A stretch of 64,000 nt of DNA from Brevipalpus yothersi (Eukaryota > Arthropoda > Arachnida > Trombidiformes > Tenuipalpidae), in assembly GCA_003956705.1 (NCBI GenBank), contig QZCP01000099.1:46395-110394 (forward strand). Reading direction: 5' to 3'. The stretch's first letter is position 1. Every line of letters starts with the position of its first letter. Made by a program: the position numbers and the translations under genes. The notes below the pieces were generated by a model. It ran no database searches. It was not told the origin of the DNA and saw nothing but the letters and a program-made list of their open reading frames with translations. Positions 50,514 to 64,000 of this stretch are shown in pieces.

Positions 50514-53500
50514 GGATAGGAATAAGGCTATTGAGTTACACAAAATTCATGCGAAAGGCAACAATCTCGAATCTGACAAGTCAGAATGCATCAATGAACT
50601 GGAATATGATGGTGTTAACATGCATTCTACCTCTCTATTCCTCATTCTATCTCCAGTTTCCCAACTTGAACGTTTCCAGGAACTAAAATTCAAGTTTATC
50701 CAGAGCCTCGTGGATGGGATGAGAGTAAATTCAAACTGATGGGGAGAAACCTCTTTGAAGTCAAGATATATGTTTCAGTTCTGAAAGAAATGTACCTCAT
50801 TCATTGTGTTTTTTGAATATTTCAAGGCTCTAATCAGTTCTCTAACCAATGTTATATAGTTTACTGAACAAGGTATATAATATCTTATCTATAAATGGAA
50901 TGAATGAATATGAGAAAGTTGTCATTCAGAAAAATTTTCTACCATTCGAAATGAAATATTGAAGTATGAATTTCAATAAACGTAAATTTATGACCCAAAA
51001 ATTGAATTAAATGTATCATTCTGGTTTGAGGTATTGAATCAAAAAAGGGAAAGTATAGAAAAAATCAACAATATTTCTAATAGAATGAATAGCTCTACAT
51101 ATCTTACACGGAAAATCAAGTCGTTTGAGTTCGATAAGCCATTCCCTGGGAGTGAGAATAGAATCGAACAATATCTCGTAGAGCAATACCTCTTTACTGT
51201 TCCATTGGTACAATGAATCTAGAAAGTTTATTTCTCACTCACAGTATATTATTGCTAGCACAGCACTCGAATCAAGCCATGACACTTTTATGGACTTTTT
51301 CAATCTTATTCATCTTTCGACTCTATCTCTCTGTGTATGTCCCGCTTCGGTTATCAGGAAGGTACTTGCAAACCGGAACTTGTGAGGCGGCAAATGGTTT
51401 CCAACGGAAGTCATCACCAGGACCTCTCTCTCTCTCTTTTTTTTCCTTCCATCATCATCATTTCTTTCACTTGATTTTTCACTCTCTAAATTGGTGGCCA
51501 TTTCGAAATGGACTGTTGTTGTTGTTGTTGTTGTTTACTATATGATCATTCCAACGGTAATCAACTGTTAATCTTCTGAGAAAAGCCACTAGTTAGAAAG
51601 GGAACCGGAAAAAATGGTATCGACAAAATTGTCGAGTTCATCAAGCGGATAGCAAAAATTTCATGGATATTTTTCTTTATTTCCTGGAGAAGATGATTTT
51701 TTTCTTTACTCATAGTTTCGAAAAGGGACACATGAAATGATGTAAAAAAAGTGTCAGCCTTTTGGTGATGAAAAATGAGCAACCGACATGCATATACGCT
51801 TATGCATGTGAATGTGTAACTTTTATGTGAATCACTTCTGGTGGCGAGTTCAGTGGGCTCGAAGAAATGCTGATGTGTATTCCTTAGAACTTTCCAAAAT
51901 CACTCGAAATGTTGTGTGAGCTTGATGATGGTTGAAATGCTAAGATGAAGCACCAATATTCATCTTTTATCGCCAAGAAAAAGCAAAACTACTCTCATGC
52001 CACAACAATGTCATACATTATGTGTGCTTGAAAGTGTCGATTGTGAATCATGGCCATTAGGATTAATGGACAATTGTCATGGGGAGAGAGAGGAAAAGAA
52101 AGAAAATTCTTCACCCAGGAGAATTCAGGCGAAAAGAGTTCATCTTCTTTTCTACTTTTTTTCCATTCTATCAAATCACAAAGGCTCATACAACTTATTT
52201 TCTCTCTATCTGAGTCGGTCTTTTTTTTCTTATACCTTTGATGAAACTTCCATTTGTCTCTCTTTCTGTTCTCGAGTATTCTTAGCCAGATGATGATGAT
52301 GATCCATACGTACGTGAGATAGTTTTGAAAAAATTTAGAAGCTCAGATTCCGTTTTTATCTATCTACACTCTCCCTCTCACTGAGAATACTGAGGTGCGT
52401 TGAATACTACTTCCAACAATGCTAATACTTTCATTTCCAAGATTTCCGAGGGTTTCAACCGGCAGAAAAGAGTTCAAATCTTTTTTGTCCGTTTATTTTC
52501 AGTAGGATTGGTTCCCTTACTTTTGTGAATCTCAAATAAAGTGTTCCTCGCTAGCTAAAAAGATGAGCGTTAGAGAATAGCTCAACTTTGGGATAGGTGT
52601 TAAATAGTCAAACCCATTGGCAAATACAAAAAAGGACTTATATCCCTTAAGATGGAGAGGGGGAAAAATGGAGTGGAAAAGAAACCCACTTTCCTCTTTC
52701 TGGATGGTGGAAGAATAGAAATCTGAGATTGTGGGATTTGATCATCGGTAGCCAAATTTTCTGGCTCAATCATTTCCTTGAAATGGAGAGAGAAAAAGTA
52801 TACCAAGTAGAATAGCGAAGAAATAGCGAGATTTTGGAATCTAGATATTCAAATACTCACTTTCTTGGAATACTTGAAAGACATGAGGAGGATTCTCTCC
52901 ACTCTTCAGCATTCCTGAATTAGAAGTAATATAAACTGTTCATACACAAAAAACCACTCCACTAAATGAGAACACTCATGAAAGTGGGTTCTTCTGAACC
53001 TCTATTACTTGTAGATCTCAGTGGTCAATGTGATAAGAATGGATCAAAAACTCTTCTATTGAGCGAAAAATGGCCCCATTCAGATAAGAATCACAAACTC
53101 ATCGAGTAAATGATCACAATCAGCCGGAGAATCCGTAACTCAGATTCCTCATTGAATTCAAATGTTGAAATCAAAACACTGTGTATTTCATGCGTGCAAC
53201 CTATCCATAACTTTATCCACTCAACTTATCTAAAAACTCAATCAAGATGATTGAAAAGTACAAGCTCAGGAAAGAATGCAGATCCAAGAGATTCTCAGAA
53301 TCAGTTTAGAATTTAAAAAATCATGATGTTTGAGAATGAGAAACTCTCGAAGATAGATATTGAGATAAAAATTCCTACGAAAACAAATATTCTGATGACT
53401 TTCTAACTCTAAAATCATAAATTCTCCGAAATTCTGCTGAAACTTCTCCTCCTTGATGTTTACTTTTAAGTTCACGAAACCATTTTTCATCCATCTGCTG

Positions 53501-56500
53501 ACAGTAGGCTTATCTTTATTCTCATTTTGAGTTGTTTATACAATGCTCCAGGCAATTTATTCATGATTCAAAAGATTGCTTTGCATTTTCTACTGAAAAC
53601 ATTTGCGCACCTTCAACCAGAATCAATCTAATCCTAGAGAATATATATACATATCTGGATTGTCCAGAGGCAATATACGCACCAACTCATCCATTTTATC
53701 TATTTTATCAGCAGAGTTGTCCAGTCTTGAAGAGAATTTATCAAAGGTAGAAATTTAGGTAAACTATATCAGTTGAATCGCTGGTCAGGTATGTTTTCGT
53801 AGGATAAAATAATAAACTAAGAACTGTCAGAAATCTAATCATCACTGTTTAAAGCAATGGCCCCAGTTTACACATATCTGGGGCTATGTTTCCAAATATC
53901 TAAGTTCATTCCATGAAATATCCTCATCCGGGGTTGACAATCGAGTTGGAAAACTTTATTAGGGAGATTTTGATGAGTACTCATCAAGATGAAATGAAAA
54001 CACTTCATAATGCCTTTGAGGTTTTCATACTTTGTCAATGAGATCAACACATGAATGAATTTATAATAAGGAGTGAATTCTTTATATCGAATAAAGGATA
54101 TCAATAGACAAAATTTTTATATTAGAGCCATGAATTCCAATGAATGGTCATTATCACTCCAATTTCTAAATCGAAGAAAAACAACTTATTCATTTGACAT
54201 TTTTTCGTGAGCTATACATATAATCTTGTCCTGAGGGTAGAATTTGAACTCAAAAAAGGAAACGAATTCGAATTCTCGTTGTCCACTCTTTCTCGTTTAT
54301 CTGATCATCATACCTCGCGGAAAAGAAATAGCTGTTCACCTCTTAGTCAAAACTTGCCAAGATTTCATCACTCATAAGAATAGCCGCTGGGCAAACTTTG
54401 TCTCTGCCCAAATAATAGTAAGTAAACAGTGACAAACGTGGGCGATAAGCTGTCTTCTATGGATCGAAAGAAAACCCAAGCCATCACTCGGAAGCCCAAG
54501 AGATCCCACATCAAGCTTTTGACTTTGCAGAAGTCATATTTATTTGTGTGTATAAGTGAAGCCATCAATATAGTGGTTTTGGCTTCTCATAATATACCGA
54601 CAAGAGATGAGTATTGTTCTTTGGAAACTGAAGTGCTGAGGGCAGCTTCCAACGTCTATCCTGGAGAAGTTTTTCAGATTGAGGGACAGGGAACAAAGAA
54701 ATCGGTACATTTCATGGAGAATTCGTTCTCAAGAATCCAAAAAATTCCTATTTTAAGGTATGGTAGGGTTATTTAAGGTATTTCATGTCGAGATTTGCAG
54801 ATTTTACAATCTTGATGATAATTCACTCACAAGATGTGAAGTTGCACCTATCATGAATTCTTTGTGTGAAGCTCAATAATTCAAGCACTCTTTTCTGAGG
54901 AATAATCTGCACTTTCAAGATAGTATTATCAGAATAAAAGATGATGGAAGCCCAGATAATTTGAGTTCACCCTGTGTTTTTCAGAAAAAAGAAATCTTCA
55001 CCCATGATCTTTTGGTTCTAAGAAGCTGAGGAGAGAATCAAAAACAATGAGTATGAGATGCTTCTTGAATATTGTCCCAAGGAACGATAAAAATAGCCAA
55101 CCTCTCAGTTACGATCAAGACTTCATCAACATCTTTTCCACTTGACAACTTCTTTAAGCATCTTTTTTCTCATTTATTTCATCTAATAGAGAATCATCCA
55201 GGTGGCAAAAATAAACATGTTGTAGTTTTGAGTTTGCTCATTATACAAGCTATTCTCCTTTCAGTAGAAGTATTCCCTTCCTGATGGAGGAGAGAAAATT
55301 TATGACTAATTTTCAGACGTTTCTCACATCATCATTGACCAGCATCTGGGTTAAATGTACAACGAGTAGAATGAAACTGATGGGAATTTCTACTGAGATT
55401 GATACTTCAATCGATAAAAAGAGTATACCAGCCTTTCTCATTCTTTTTATTCGTCTGCCCATCGTCTAGATTGATCAATCCAGATGAATTCTGAGCTAAA
55501 AGTACAATCCTTCTACTTAGTCACAGGTCATTGGCCTTCTATTTCTCGCTCTCTTCCAGTACATTAGTTGGGGAATCGAGATCCTTTTATTCCAGATTTT
55601 TTTACTTTTTTTGTCCCTTTCTACAATGATTTTCACTCTTCTGTTCACCTCAGCATTCCAATGGAATGTTGAAACGAAAGAATCAGAATACTCTGGGAAA
55701 ATATATATATATAAAGCTCTGAAAGTGTATGTGTGTGTGTATATATATATACATCAGGATTGAAGAGGAGAAAAAAAAACGTCCACCAAAGCAAATTGAT
55801 GCTTGATCACGAATAAAAGACTTCTGGAGAAGAACAAGATGAACACACATCTCGAACGATGGGAAGCGGAATCAAGGCAATCGAAATCAGCTTGATTCAC
55901 CGAGATTTTGCTACTACTACTACTGAAATAGTGTATGTGTTTTGTGTTTGTGTAGCAATTGGAATAGAGTAGAAAAAAGCGAGTAAGAAAAAGAAAGAGG
56001 AAGAGAAAAAAGGAGAGGAAAAATAGAAGGCTCAAGTGTAGATGAAAAAACTAAGCAAACCAATGCGCTTACTTTTCACAGAAGTGTAAGCGAAAGCAAT
56101 TCATTTTTATCAAAGTCAACGAAACCGAGTAGCGATTAGAAAGACATTTCATGTTTGTGAAGCGCTTCAGTTGAGCAAGGATTATTCCTCTCTGATTGGA
56201 TGCTCTGTAAAGAAGTGTTCAACTGTATGTGTGTGTCTGAGTGAGTGAGAGAATCTTCCATCTTAAAGAAGAATCTTCAGTTGCAAAAAAATCTTTACTT
56301 CTCTTTCCATTCTGAGATGAAGAAGAAAAAAATTGGAGGAATGAAAAATGTGATCATCTTCGTTGATCTGAACGAAAAATTGTACCGATAAGTTGAAAAC
56401 TCGAAAAAAAACATGCGTACTCCTCAATTGATGGGCTTCCAAATACACACCGAGAATCAAGAGAGTCTTCATCTCTTTTTTCTCCTCCTTTTCAGTGTTT

Positions 56501-56682
56501 GGTGGAATCCGTTTTGGTGAGCTCGAGGAATACAAAGGATATGGGAATCGAAAGAGAGAGAAAGAGAGAGAAATCTTTGAACAAAGCAAATGCAACTGGA
56601 ACTCAATCAATTGGAGCACACACTTGTCATAACCAGAGGAATGGTGAAAACATAAAGAGTTCCAAATGAATCAAAGAGTATT

Positions 56683-56711
<29 letters not shown>
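56683..56711. repeat. (GA)n microsatellite
   Basis: About 14 units. Confidence 0.95.
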
Positions 56712-56714
<3 letters not shown>

Positions 56715-59700
56715 CCAAAAACGATTGGCAGTCAGGAAGCAGGACAAAAATACACATGATGGAATCATCATTCATCGTTCTCTCTCAACATACTGCTGTA
56801 GTGATTGTGGTAATGTGTATAGCTATTACTTTGAGATGATATTCCATCAACACAAAAACACGATCACAGGTTGGTCTCCGGAAGACTGGTGAGAGACTAC
56901 AAGGTATGTTGTTGGTTGAAAGGATGAGAAAGAGAACATCTTAGCTGCAAATAAGCTTGTTGGACCACAAAAATAAAAGAGAAAGTATTGTGTATGTTCT
57001 CGAAAAAAGGTTTCTCCACTGATATACTCCACAGAGAGGACCCAAGGTTTTCATATATACACGTATACAAGCCAAAATAAATGATTTTAACGGTAATGAT
57101 GATTCTGTGTGCGTAAATACATGTATGTTGGTATGAATCATCGAATAGAGCTATACAAGTTCCGATTCATATCGTATCATATACAGCTGCCTTTATTGCT
57201 GATTATATATGATATGATATAAAGTGGAGTTGAAAAATTATTATGACTTTTAAAATTTCGATGGATTCTCAGAATGTGCTTTCCACAAGGTGAAAAAGTA
57301 GGAAAAGATTGTTCGTTGATTTCACCTCAATGCGCCCAAAGGATTCACATTGCATAGAATGTTAACTGAGTTCTAGCTTCATTACTGTATTCTCTGGAGA
57401 GGAAGTGATAAAATTCTTCTTTCTCACTTGGAAGATGTCAAATTTTTGATGATTCAACTACACCAAAGGCTCATAGAGCTACACATAGACTTTGTGAACA
57501 GTATAATATTTTTCATGTCTTCAGTTATGTAGATTCATATTTTTATGTTCCCCTTTGACTCAAAGAAATTCAGAACGAAGACTGGCCAAAGAATGTATCA
57601 CAATGCTTGCTAACCAAAGTAGCAATACAAGACTTATGGGTGAATCAAGCTTTTATATAAACATCAGATTCTGTATAGGAAGTGATAGTATCCGCATCAC
57701 TGACACTGTTTTGTGTGTGCGTGTGTATGTTTAGCTTATCAAAATGTTCTCTTTCTCTGATGAACAGGATCCAAGAGTAAATTGACTTGTATTTGAATAC
57801 GATACCATATTGAAGCATGATAGTTCTTGTAATCGGATGTTGTTCTTTGAACTCTGGTCAGCTAATAGTGGTCAATATGATCAATTTTCACTTTCCCATC
57901 TATTCAACACTTGGTTTTCTTCTGGAAAACTATCCGAAAAGTGGAGGAGTAGAATATTTGTATTCCATCCAATTCAAATGAAATAAGCTGACGATGAATT
58001 GGAGAAATATGTAGCTAAAGGAGAGGCTTGAATTTCTTTCTTGATGCAAAATTGTGAAAATTTGATTATTTGGGTTCCAAGATATTGGATACACTTGAAA
58101 TAACCACTGAAACTCATTTCACTTATCATAGCCTTCATTTTTATCCGATGATTAATGAAGTACTCATTCAAACGCTGATAAATCACCTTTCAGAACCAAA
58201 ATATGTGGGTCTGCTGGGTGAATAATATACTATACTCTTACTCTTTTTCTCCTCCCCCAATGTTCTAGATGATGTTCTCTCTGGGCGATGAATTCTGATT
58301 AATCGATGATCACAATTCTCACTTGCTTCTTTTCTCAGTCCATTCTGGGTCCATCTTTCTCTCCACTCTCTCTTTCTCTCTTTCTTCATGCTCTTTCTCT
58401 TTCTCTTCCGTTGTACTTAACACAATTAGATTCTTGATTCATGGTCCATGAGACATACATCGTCAAGAGTTACACAGAGAGAGAATATCTGGGAGAAAGA
58501 GAGAGAGGAGGTGAAACACTTGATCTTCCAGCTGATGGGAGGAGGATGCTGAATGTGAACAATTGTGAGTGTATATGTGTACAGCTCAACAATTCTCTCG
58601 GAAACCAACTTAGAATCTTAATCAAATGCATGGAGGCAACCTCAAAATGTTACAAAGCTCCCAAGAACTTTCAGTATACTCATGGTAGTGGAAAATCTAT
58701 GAGTACATGTGACCGAGTACAATAACCTTTTCAAAAGGTTTACATGCTTTGAGAATATATATAAGGGCCAGTCATCAGAATCATATGCAACTTTCTCTCT
58801 CTCTCTCTCTCTCTCTCTGTGTTCTTACTTTACTTGCCTATTTTCCATTCAACCCTTTCATATGATTTGCATAAAAGGTCAACAGTAATGAGATGGGCGA
58901 TGATTATTCATCGTTCAAGAGGAAAACATTCACACAAAGTTTGTCCACAGTACTTTTGATGTGTATGTAAATCAAGCCATAAAATTATCTACTCTTGATA
59001 TTCTCAAGACTGGGTGAATATTTTCTCTCTTTTCTCTCTTCATGTGAGAATATTTTCTCTTCCCTCACAGGGTATGAAGCTGTATGAATTCATTGAGCTG
59101 AGTATTTGTAATCAAAATGGACAGAATATTGAGGCTAATCCAATTATGATTCGTGACGATGAAAAAAGCTCTGATAGAATGAAAGAGAAAGTAAAACAGA
59201 GGAATAGAAATAATTCGCCCAAAACCATTGATGCACTGTGGAAGGTATCAAAAAGATTGGCATCAGAGAATTGGATTTTCATGGTCTTATGTGTTCTCTT
59301 TTGGAATTATTCACTTAGACTTGTGTCTAGCTCTCTCTCTCCAGTGGTACTGGTGGGAATAAATGGAAAAGAAAAAGGCATCATCGATAGAATCTGAGAA
59401 GAGGAACAAAAAGAAAGAGGAAGAGAGAAAGAGAATAGAAAATATGATAAACATTGAAGAGAAAAGTTAACACTGAACGATATTGATCCTGATGAGCTGA
59501 TTTGGTAATGAAGGTAATCATAGTAACTTTGTTTGGGACAAGATGAATACGTTTCATCAAAATAGCTGCTTAAGATTCCATATTTATTTTTCTGCTTCAG
59601 GGAAAGAAATTCCACTTGTTAAGGTAATACTGAAAATTCATGAGTCAGTACAATTTTCCATCAGGATCCATATTTACGATGAGATATTAAGCCAAAGTAA

Positions 59701-60781
59701 AGGAAGGGGGGAAATATGGAGTTTCTATTAGCTTTAGGAGATAAAGAATTTTATCAGATGGTTCTGTATGAGTTTTCATTGTTGTTCAAAATGAAGATTA
59801 TTCTCAAAATGAATACTTGCGTAGGCGAATATTCTTTCGATTTTCTCTTGCATAAGAATTATCTTACGTTCATTTTCGACGTAAGGGCTCTAATTTTATT
59901 TACTTCTTAATCCATTTGCCTAAAAAGTCTGTCTTATTCTCGCCTCTTCTCAAAATGAAGTGAGGGAGAAAATTATCTCCACTCAGTTATATTCAATTAC
60001 AATCATCCACAGTTAATTTAAGTCGTCTTTATTCAAATCAATTGGTGAGGAATGTCATGTTGGAAAAGAAACAGAAGAAAGATGAAGAACGAGAAAAACA
60101 GGGAATCCAATGAAAATTGAATGTAAGAAAAACACATACATTTACACACACAAGAAGCATTGCAAGATAAGTGTAGCTACTATGTATGAATGTTTATTTG
60201 CTCGAGAGAAGACTGAATAAAGAGAGGCTGGCAAAAAAAGCATCCGAAAGGAAGATGAGTGATGAAGAATGGAGAGAGAAGTTGAAGGATGAGGATCAGG
60301 ATCAGGATCAGGAGAGAGGAAGAAAAGGATGTGTAGAGGATGTAGAATTTGGAGAAAGAGAGAGAGAGAGATGGCAAAGTCCCGTTTGTATGTGTGTATG
60401 TGAGAGGTACTGTAAAGGCAATGGTCAAGCCTATTCAGTTGAACATATCTGATTTGTTTTCTTTGTTTTAACCCATCGTTTTGATTGCATTCACTTATCT
60501 TTTTCTCTTCTTCTGTTGGTCTCTCTCTCTCCCTTTCTATCTCTTTCTCTTTCTGGCCAATCTCTCTTTCCAATATATTTGGCTTCAAGATTCATTCTAA
60601 TCAGGTAAATCAAATGTAATTTGATTAGGAAAGAGCGGTGATTAAAGACAACCCGAGCTTCCATGTGATGTGATGGAATACTATGCTGGGAAATTCAGAA
60701 TAGCAGTGGTGGTAGTAGTAGTATTCATTGGAATAAAATGGAGAATAGTTAGCGTTACAAAGAAAGAAAACAAGAAAGAAA

Positions 60782-60784
<3 letters not shown>

Positions 60785-60837
<53 letters not shown>
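60785..60837. repeat. (GA)n microsatellite
   Basis: About 26 units, preceded by GAAA-type repeats. Confidence 0.96.
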
Positions 60838-60843
<6 letters not shown>

Positions 60844-62058
60844 TAGACAAATGATGAACCCATTTCGACTGAAAGCATTCGGAGAACAGAGATGCTGTTT
60901 CATACTCTATTCAATGAGATTTAAATGAGGAGAGAAAACTTTTTCCGATCATTCAACTTGTCGAATTGTCTTACCATTCTCAAATTAACACAATCATGTC
61001 CATCAAGTTCATCCTACCAATCTTGACCAATGTATCTTCAATTTAGTGAACAATTTGTGATTATAATTCATTTGACAGTACTTTCATTTCAACCTCTAAG
61101 CACATGTATATATAAGTGTGTCTGTGTACTTTTTTTCATATACCCGCTCATCTAACAGGCATGTATACACAACTTATTTATCAGTCACTAATGAACAGTA
61201 TATATTCTATTGGTTGATATTCTTGTGTCTCTCAAGGGCCATTCACTTTACTCCATCCATTTCCCAGAATTTTCTTCCTTTTTCTCTTACTGGAAAAGCT
61301 ATACTCAAGATGATAGTCTCTTTCATGAGCCAAGTCAGATGGGAAAAGCATCAAGAATTACTTGAATACTGTATACAGTCAGTGGGTCAATTTTAATGAT
61401 GATTAAGTCGACACATCATGATGTGAAGAGAAGAGAGTTCCGAAGATGAAGATAGAGAGAGAGAATCTTTGGACCTATGATCAAGTCAAGTGAGTCAATT
61501 GAATCGAGATGGATTATGAATTATCAGAAGCATTCAAGTTATGGCGATTAGCACCAAAATGGAGATTGACCACTTGTATTTCTTCTGTCTGCAAGTATAT
61601 GGATGCATGTGTGTGACCAGAATAGTGTAATACTGGCCACTTAATCGATTGAAGTGGTGGTGAAACATGGTGAATAGGGCTGGAAAGCAATGATTAATGA
61701 TAATATTTCTCGTGGACGCAATGCATGTATGGTAAAAGGTTAGCCAAGGTCTTTCTCCCCACTATATGTGAATGTGGGTGTATGTATTTCCATTGAATTC
61801 ATACATGTATACATTCACATGATAGAAGATGAACTAGAATACAAATCAGTCTGCTCAAGATGATCTTGAAAGAGGAATACAGATAGAGAGAGAAAGAGAT
61901 GGAGAGAGAGAGAAAATCCTTTTCACTTGTTAACATCGTAAACACTTCTATCTCTCCTGATATTTAGCTGAGTCTTACCAAAAAGTGATGAGATTAATTG
62001 TTGCTAAGCTTTTCACTTTTACTCGTTCAGTCTCTCAAGTGTATATGGAATTCCTTCT

Positions 62059-62060
<2 letters not shown>

Positions 62061-62105
<45 letters not shown>
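62061..62105. repeat. (GA)n microsatellite
   Basis: About 22 units. Confidence 0.96.
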
Positions 62106-62110
<5 letters not shown>

Positions 62111-62644
62111 ATTCACTTCTCTTCCATGAGTATACAAATTGATCATTTTCATCATTTTCTCCTTCTTCTAGACGAGATGCACTTTTAACTTCACAGTTTT
62201 CGACTCAGCATACAATGTATTCTAGAAAGAGTTTGGGAAAGTCTCAAAGCGATAGAGAGAAGATGTGTGTATGTGTATGTGTATCTAATAATAGATCCAT
62301 TTGAGTTCAATCAATGGATGATTGAATGGAAAAAGAGTATCAGAATTAAGGCGAAGATGGTACACATACAGACACACAAAAAGAGAAGAGCCACAAGAAA
62401 GCTGTATAAATCGAAGATCAATGTGAAATGACTGATATAAAAGAAAGAAAAAGAGAAAGTGAAAAGAAATCAGTGGAAATATACAAGAAGAATAGCTAAG
62501 AGAAGGCAAGAAAGAGAGAGAGAGAGAGAGATCACAAGGAGACAGAAAGGCAAGAAGTAAAACTCATCATGATCTAATCTAATGGAAATACACTCTACAA
62601 AATTCCAGAGGCCTCCAAACTGGAGCATCTTTATTGGATACTCT

Positions 62645-62647
<3 letters not shown>

Positions 62648-62706
<59 letters not shown>
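62648..62706. repeat. (CT)n microsatellite
   Basis: About 29 units. Confidence 0.96.
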
Positions 62707-62709
<3 letters not shown>

Positions 62710-63914
62710 GTCTTGATAGTGTATCTTTTACATCCACTAAGAGGATGAGGAAGAGAGATGGAGAGAGGCGAAAAGGCAAGCTGATATTTTGGTGTCTCTT
62801 TCGAAAAAAGAAGAAGAGAAAGAAATGATGAAAAAGATGAAAAATTGTCAGTTTTCCTTTATTCACTTTGTCAATCTCTCTCTCTCTTCCTATCTTCCTC
62901 TTACTTCCTTCTCTCTTGGTGATATTTTCCTCTCTCCTCCCACTCGTGATGAACTTTCAATTTGGTCAAAGAGCACAGGAATACACACACACATATATAT
63001 ATATATACAAAAGTCAGTCCAACTATAGCCTAGGCAGTGGGTCAAATCAATGAAAAGCAATTGTGAAGATGGAAAGAGTGTAGAAAGAGAGAGAGAGAGA
63101 ACAAGATGAAAGAAGTGATGAAAAGCTTCTCAAATCACAAGAGTCTTGAGAAAAGAGGAGAAGAGGAAGAGAGAGAGAGGAATGTGATGGTGAATAAAGT
63201 GTCCATTCGCAAAATCACTGGTATATGACGGTGTAAGGATTCCTGGTATGATCATCAGGAGAGAAAAAGTTCAGAAATATCGGTATATACAAGAGAGAAA
63301 GAAGTAGAGTATTTTTCATGGTTTCACAACTTGTGAGTGTTTGTACTGTGTTCAGAGAATAAAAAGAAAATTCTAGGACAATTTTACACCTCTTTTACTG
63401 ATCAAAAATGAAGGATTAAATGTGAAAAAGTTTGGTGTACATGTTCATTGCAATGTTTCCACGAAAAATTGTAAGATTTGAGGAATCTTTTGATGCTTGT
63501 ATAAGTTCACAAAACTGTTTCACTTGAATAGAACATTTTACCCCCCTCTCCCACTTTTGCCAATATTGTGAGAATTTGAGAAGGATTCTTCTATGAAATC
63601 CAGAGAAATTTGGACGAAAAATTTTTACTCCAAAAAAATAAGCTTCAAAAATGAAAAGATGTCTGTATATGTGTGAAGATGATGTTTGAAGTAGAAAGAA
63701 TTCAAAATATGAAGGTAAGAAAGAGGAAAAGAATCATTATTGATGATGATGCTTCGTGTGTATGTGTGTGAAATATTTGCAACATTTGAAAATTGAATAG
63801 CATGAGTGATGATTATGGCTCTTCTTCTTCTTTTTTCCTCCATGACTAGATACTTGAAGAGAAGAATGTGAATGACAAAAACCCAAGAGTGGGAGGCACA
63901 GGAAGAAGGAGGAG

Positions 63915-63916
<2 letters not shown>

Positions 63917-64000
<84 letters not shown>
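63917..64000. repeat. (GA)n microsatellite reaching the window edge
   Basis: At least 42 units, continuing beyond the end of the window. Confidence 0.97.

Larger units (their letters stand above)
38469..64000. other. 25-kb stretch with no supported exon
   Basis: I see no recognisable protein domain on either strand. Frames of up to about 150 codons exist, but most are low complexity, lie within GA/CT repeats, or have no plausible splice context. The 5' exon or exons of the FAM20-like kinase should be somewhere in or beyond it. The content is AT-rich spacer with frequent GA, TG/TA and GAT-type simple repeats. Confidence 0.5.

Noticed and set aside
59014..59397. 127-codon plus-strand ORF preceded by an acceptor-like site
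   Set aside because: No recognisable domain, and it ends in CT-derived Ser-Leu sequence and lysine-rich low complexity. Treated as chance.

Overview
This is a eukaryotic, animal-type genomic window. It is AT-rich, has GT-AG introns, and is saturated with (GA)n/(CT)n microsatellites. Gene content is metazoan: a Hillarin/KY-type protein, a FAM20 secretory kinase, an RGK-type Ras-like GTPase and a membrane-anchored JmjC/cupin protein. The Hillarin-like gene, the compact genes with short introns and the arthropod-style TATA/Inr promoters suggest an arthropod. My impression is a mite or other chelicerate, but no marker here proves it. I saw no rRNA, tRNA, CRISPR or prokaryotic features.

Layout. 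1-7.3 kb: no secure gene; one unassigned ORF at 6.4-6.66 kb and an assembly gap inside a GA repeat. 7.3-10.55 kb, minus strand: three exons of a membrane-anchored JmjC-like protein whose C-terminal part is not found. 12.7-13.1 kb, plus: last exon of an RGK-type GTPase. 15.2-19.3 kb, plus: complete five-exon Hillarin/KY-like gene (926 aa) with a MGCGVS myristoylation-type N-terminus and a transglutaminase-like domain whose catalytic Cys is Ser. 19.4-26.8 kb: three tandem, same-strand copies of a five-exon gene for a small secreted eight-cysteine protein of no family I recognise, with relics of the neighbouring kinase gene. 24.0-38.5 kb, minus: seven exons of a FAM20C-like kinase; the 5' end is not found. 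The third peptide gene lies antisense inside a 7.6-kb intron of this kinase. 38.5-64 kb: microsatellites and non-coding sequence, no exon I can support.

The most unusual part is the secreted eight-cysteine family. Its three copies share exon boundaries and reading phases. One intron is identical between copies 1 and 3, while exon 4 differs strongly and mostly by amino-acid-changing substitutions. The copies differ in state: copy 1 has a good promoter but a one-base frameshift in a T run, copy 2 has an intact ORF but a lost TATA box, and copy 3 is intact in both. A rearranged FAM20 fragment beside copy 1 suggests the array arose by duplicating a piece of the kinase gene together with a nested peptide gene. 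All exon boundaries, counts and comparisons were made by eye.
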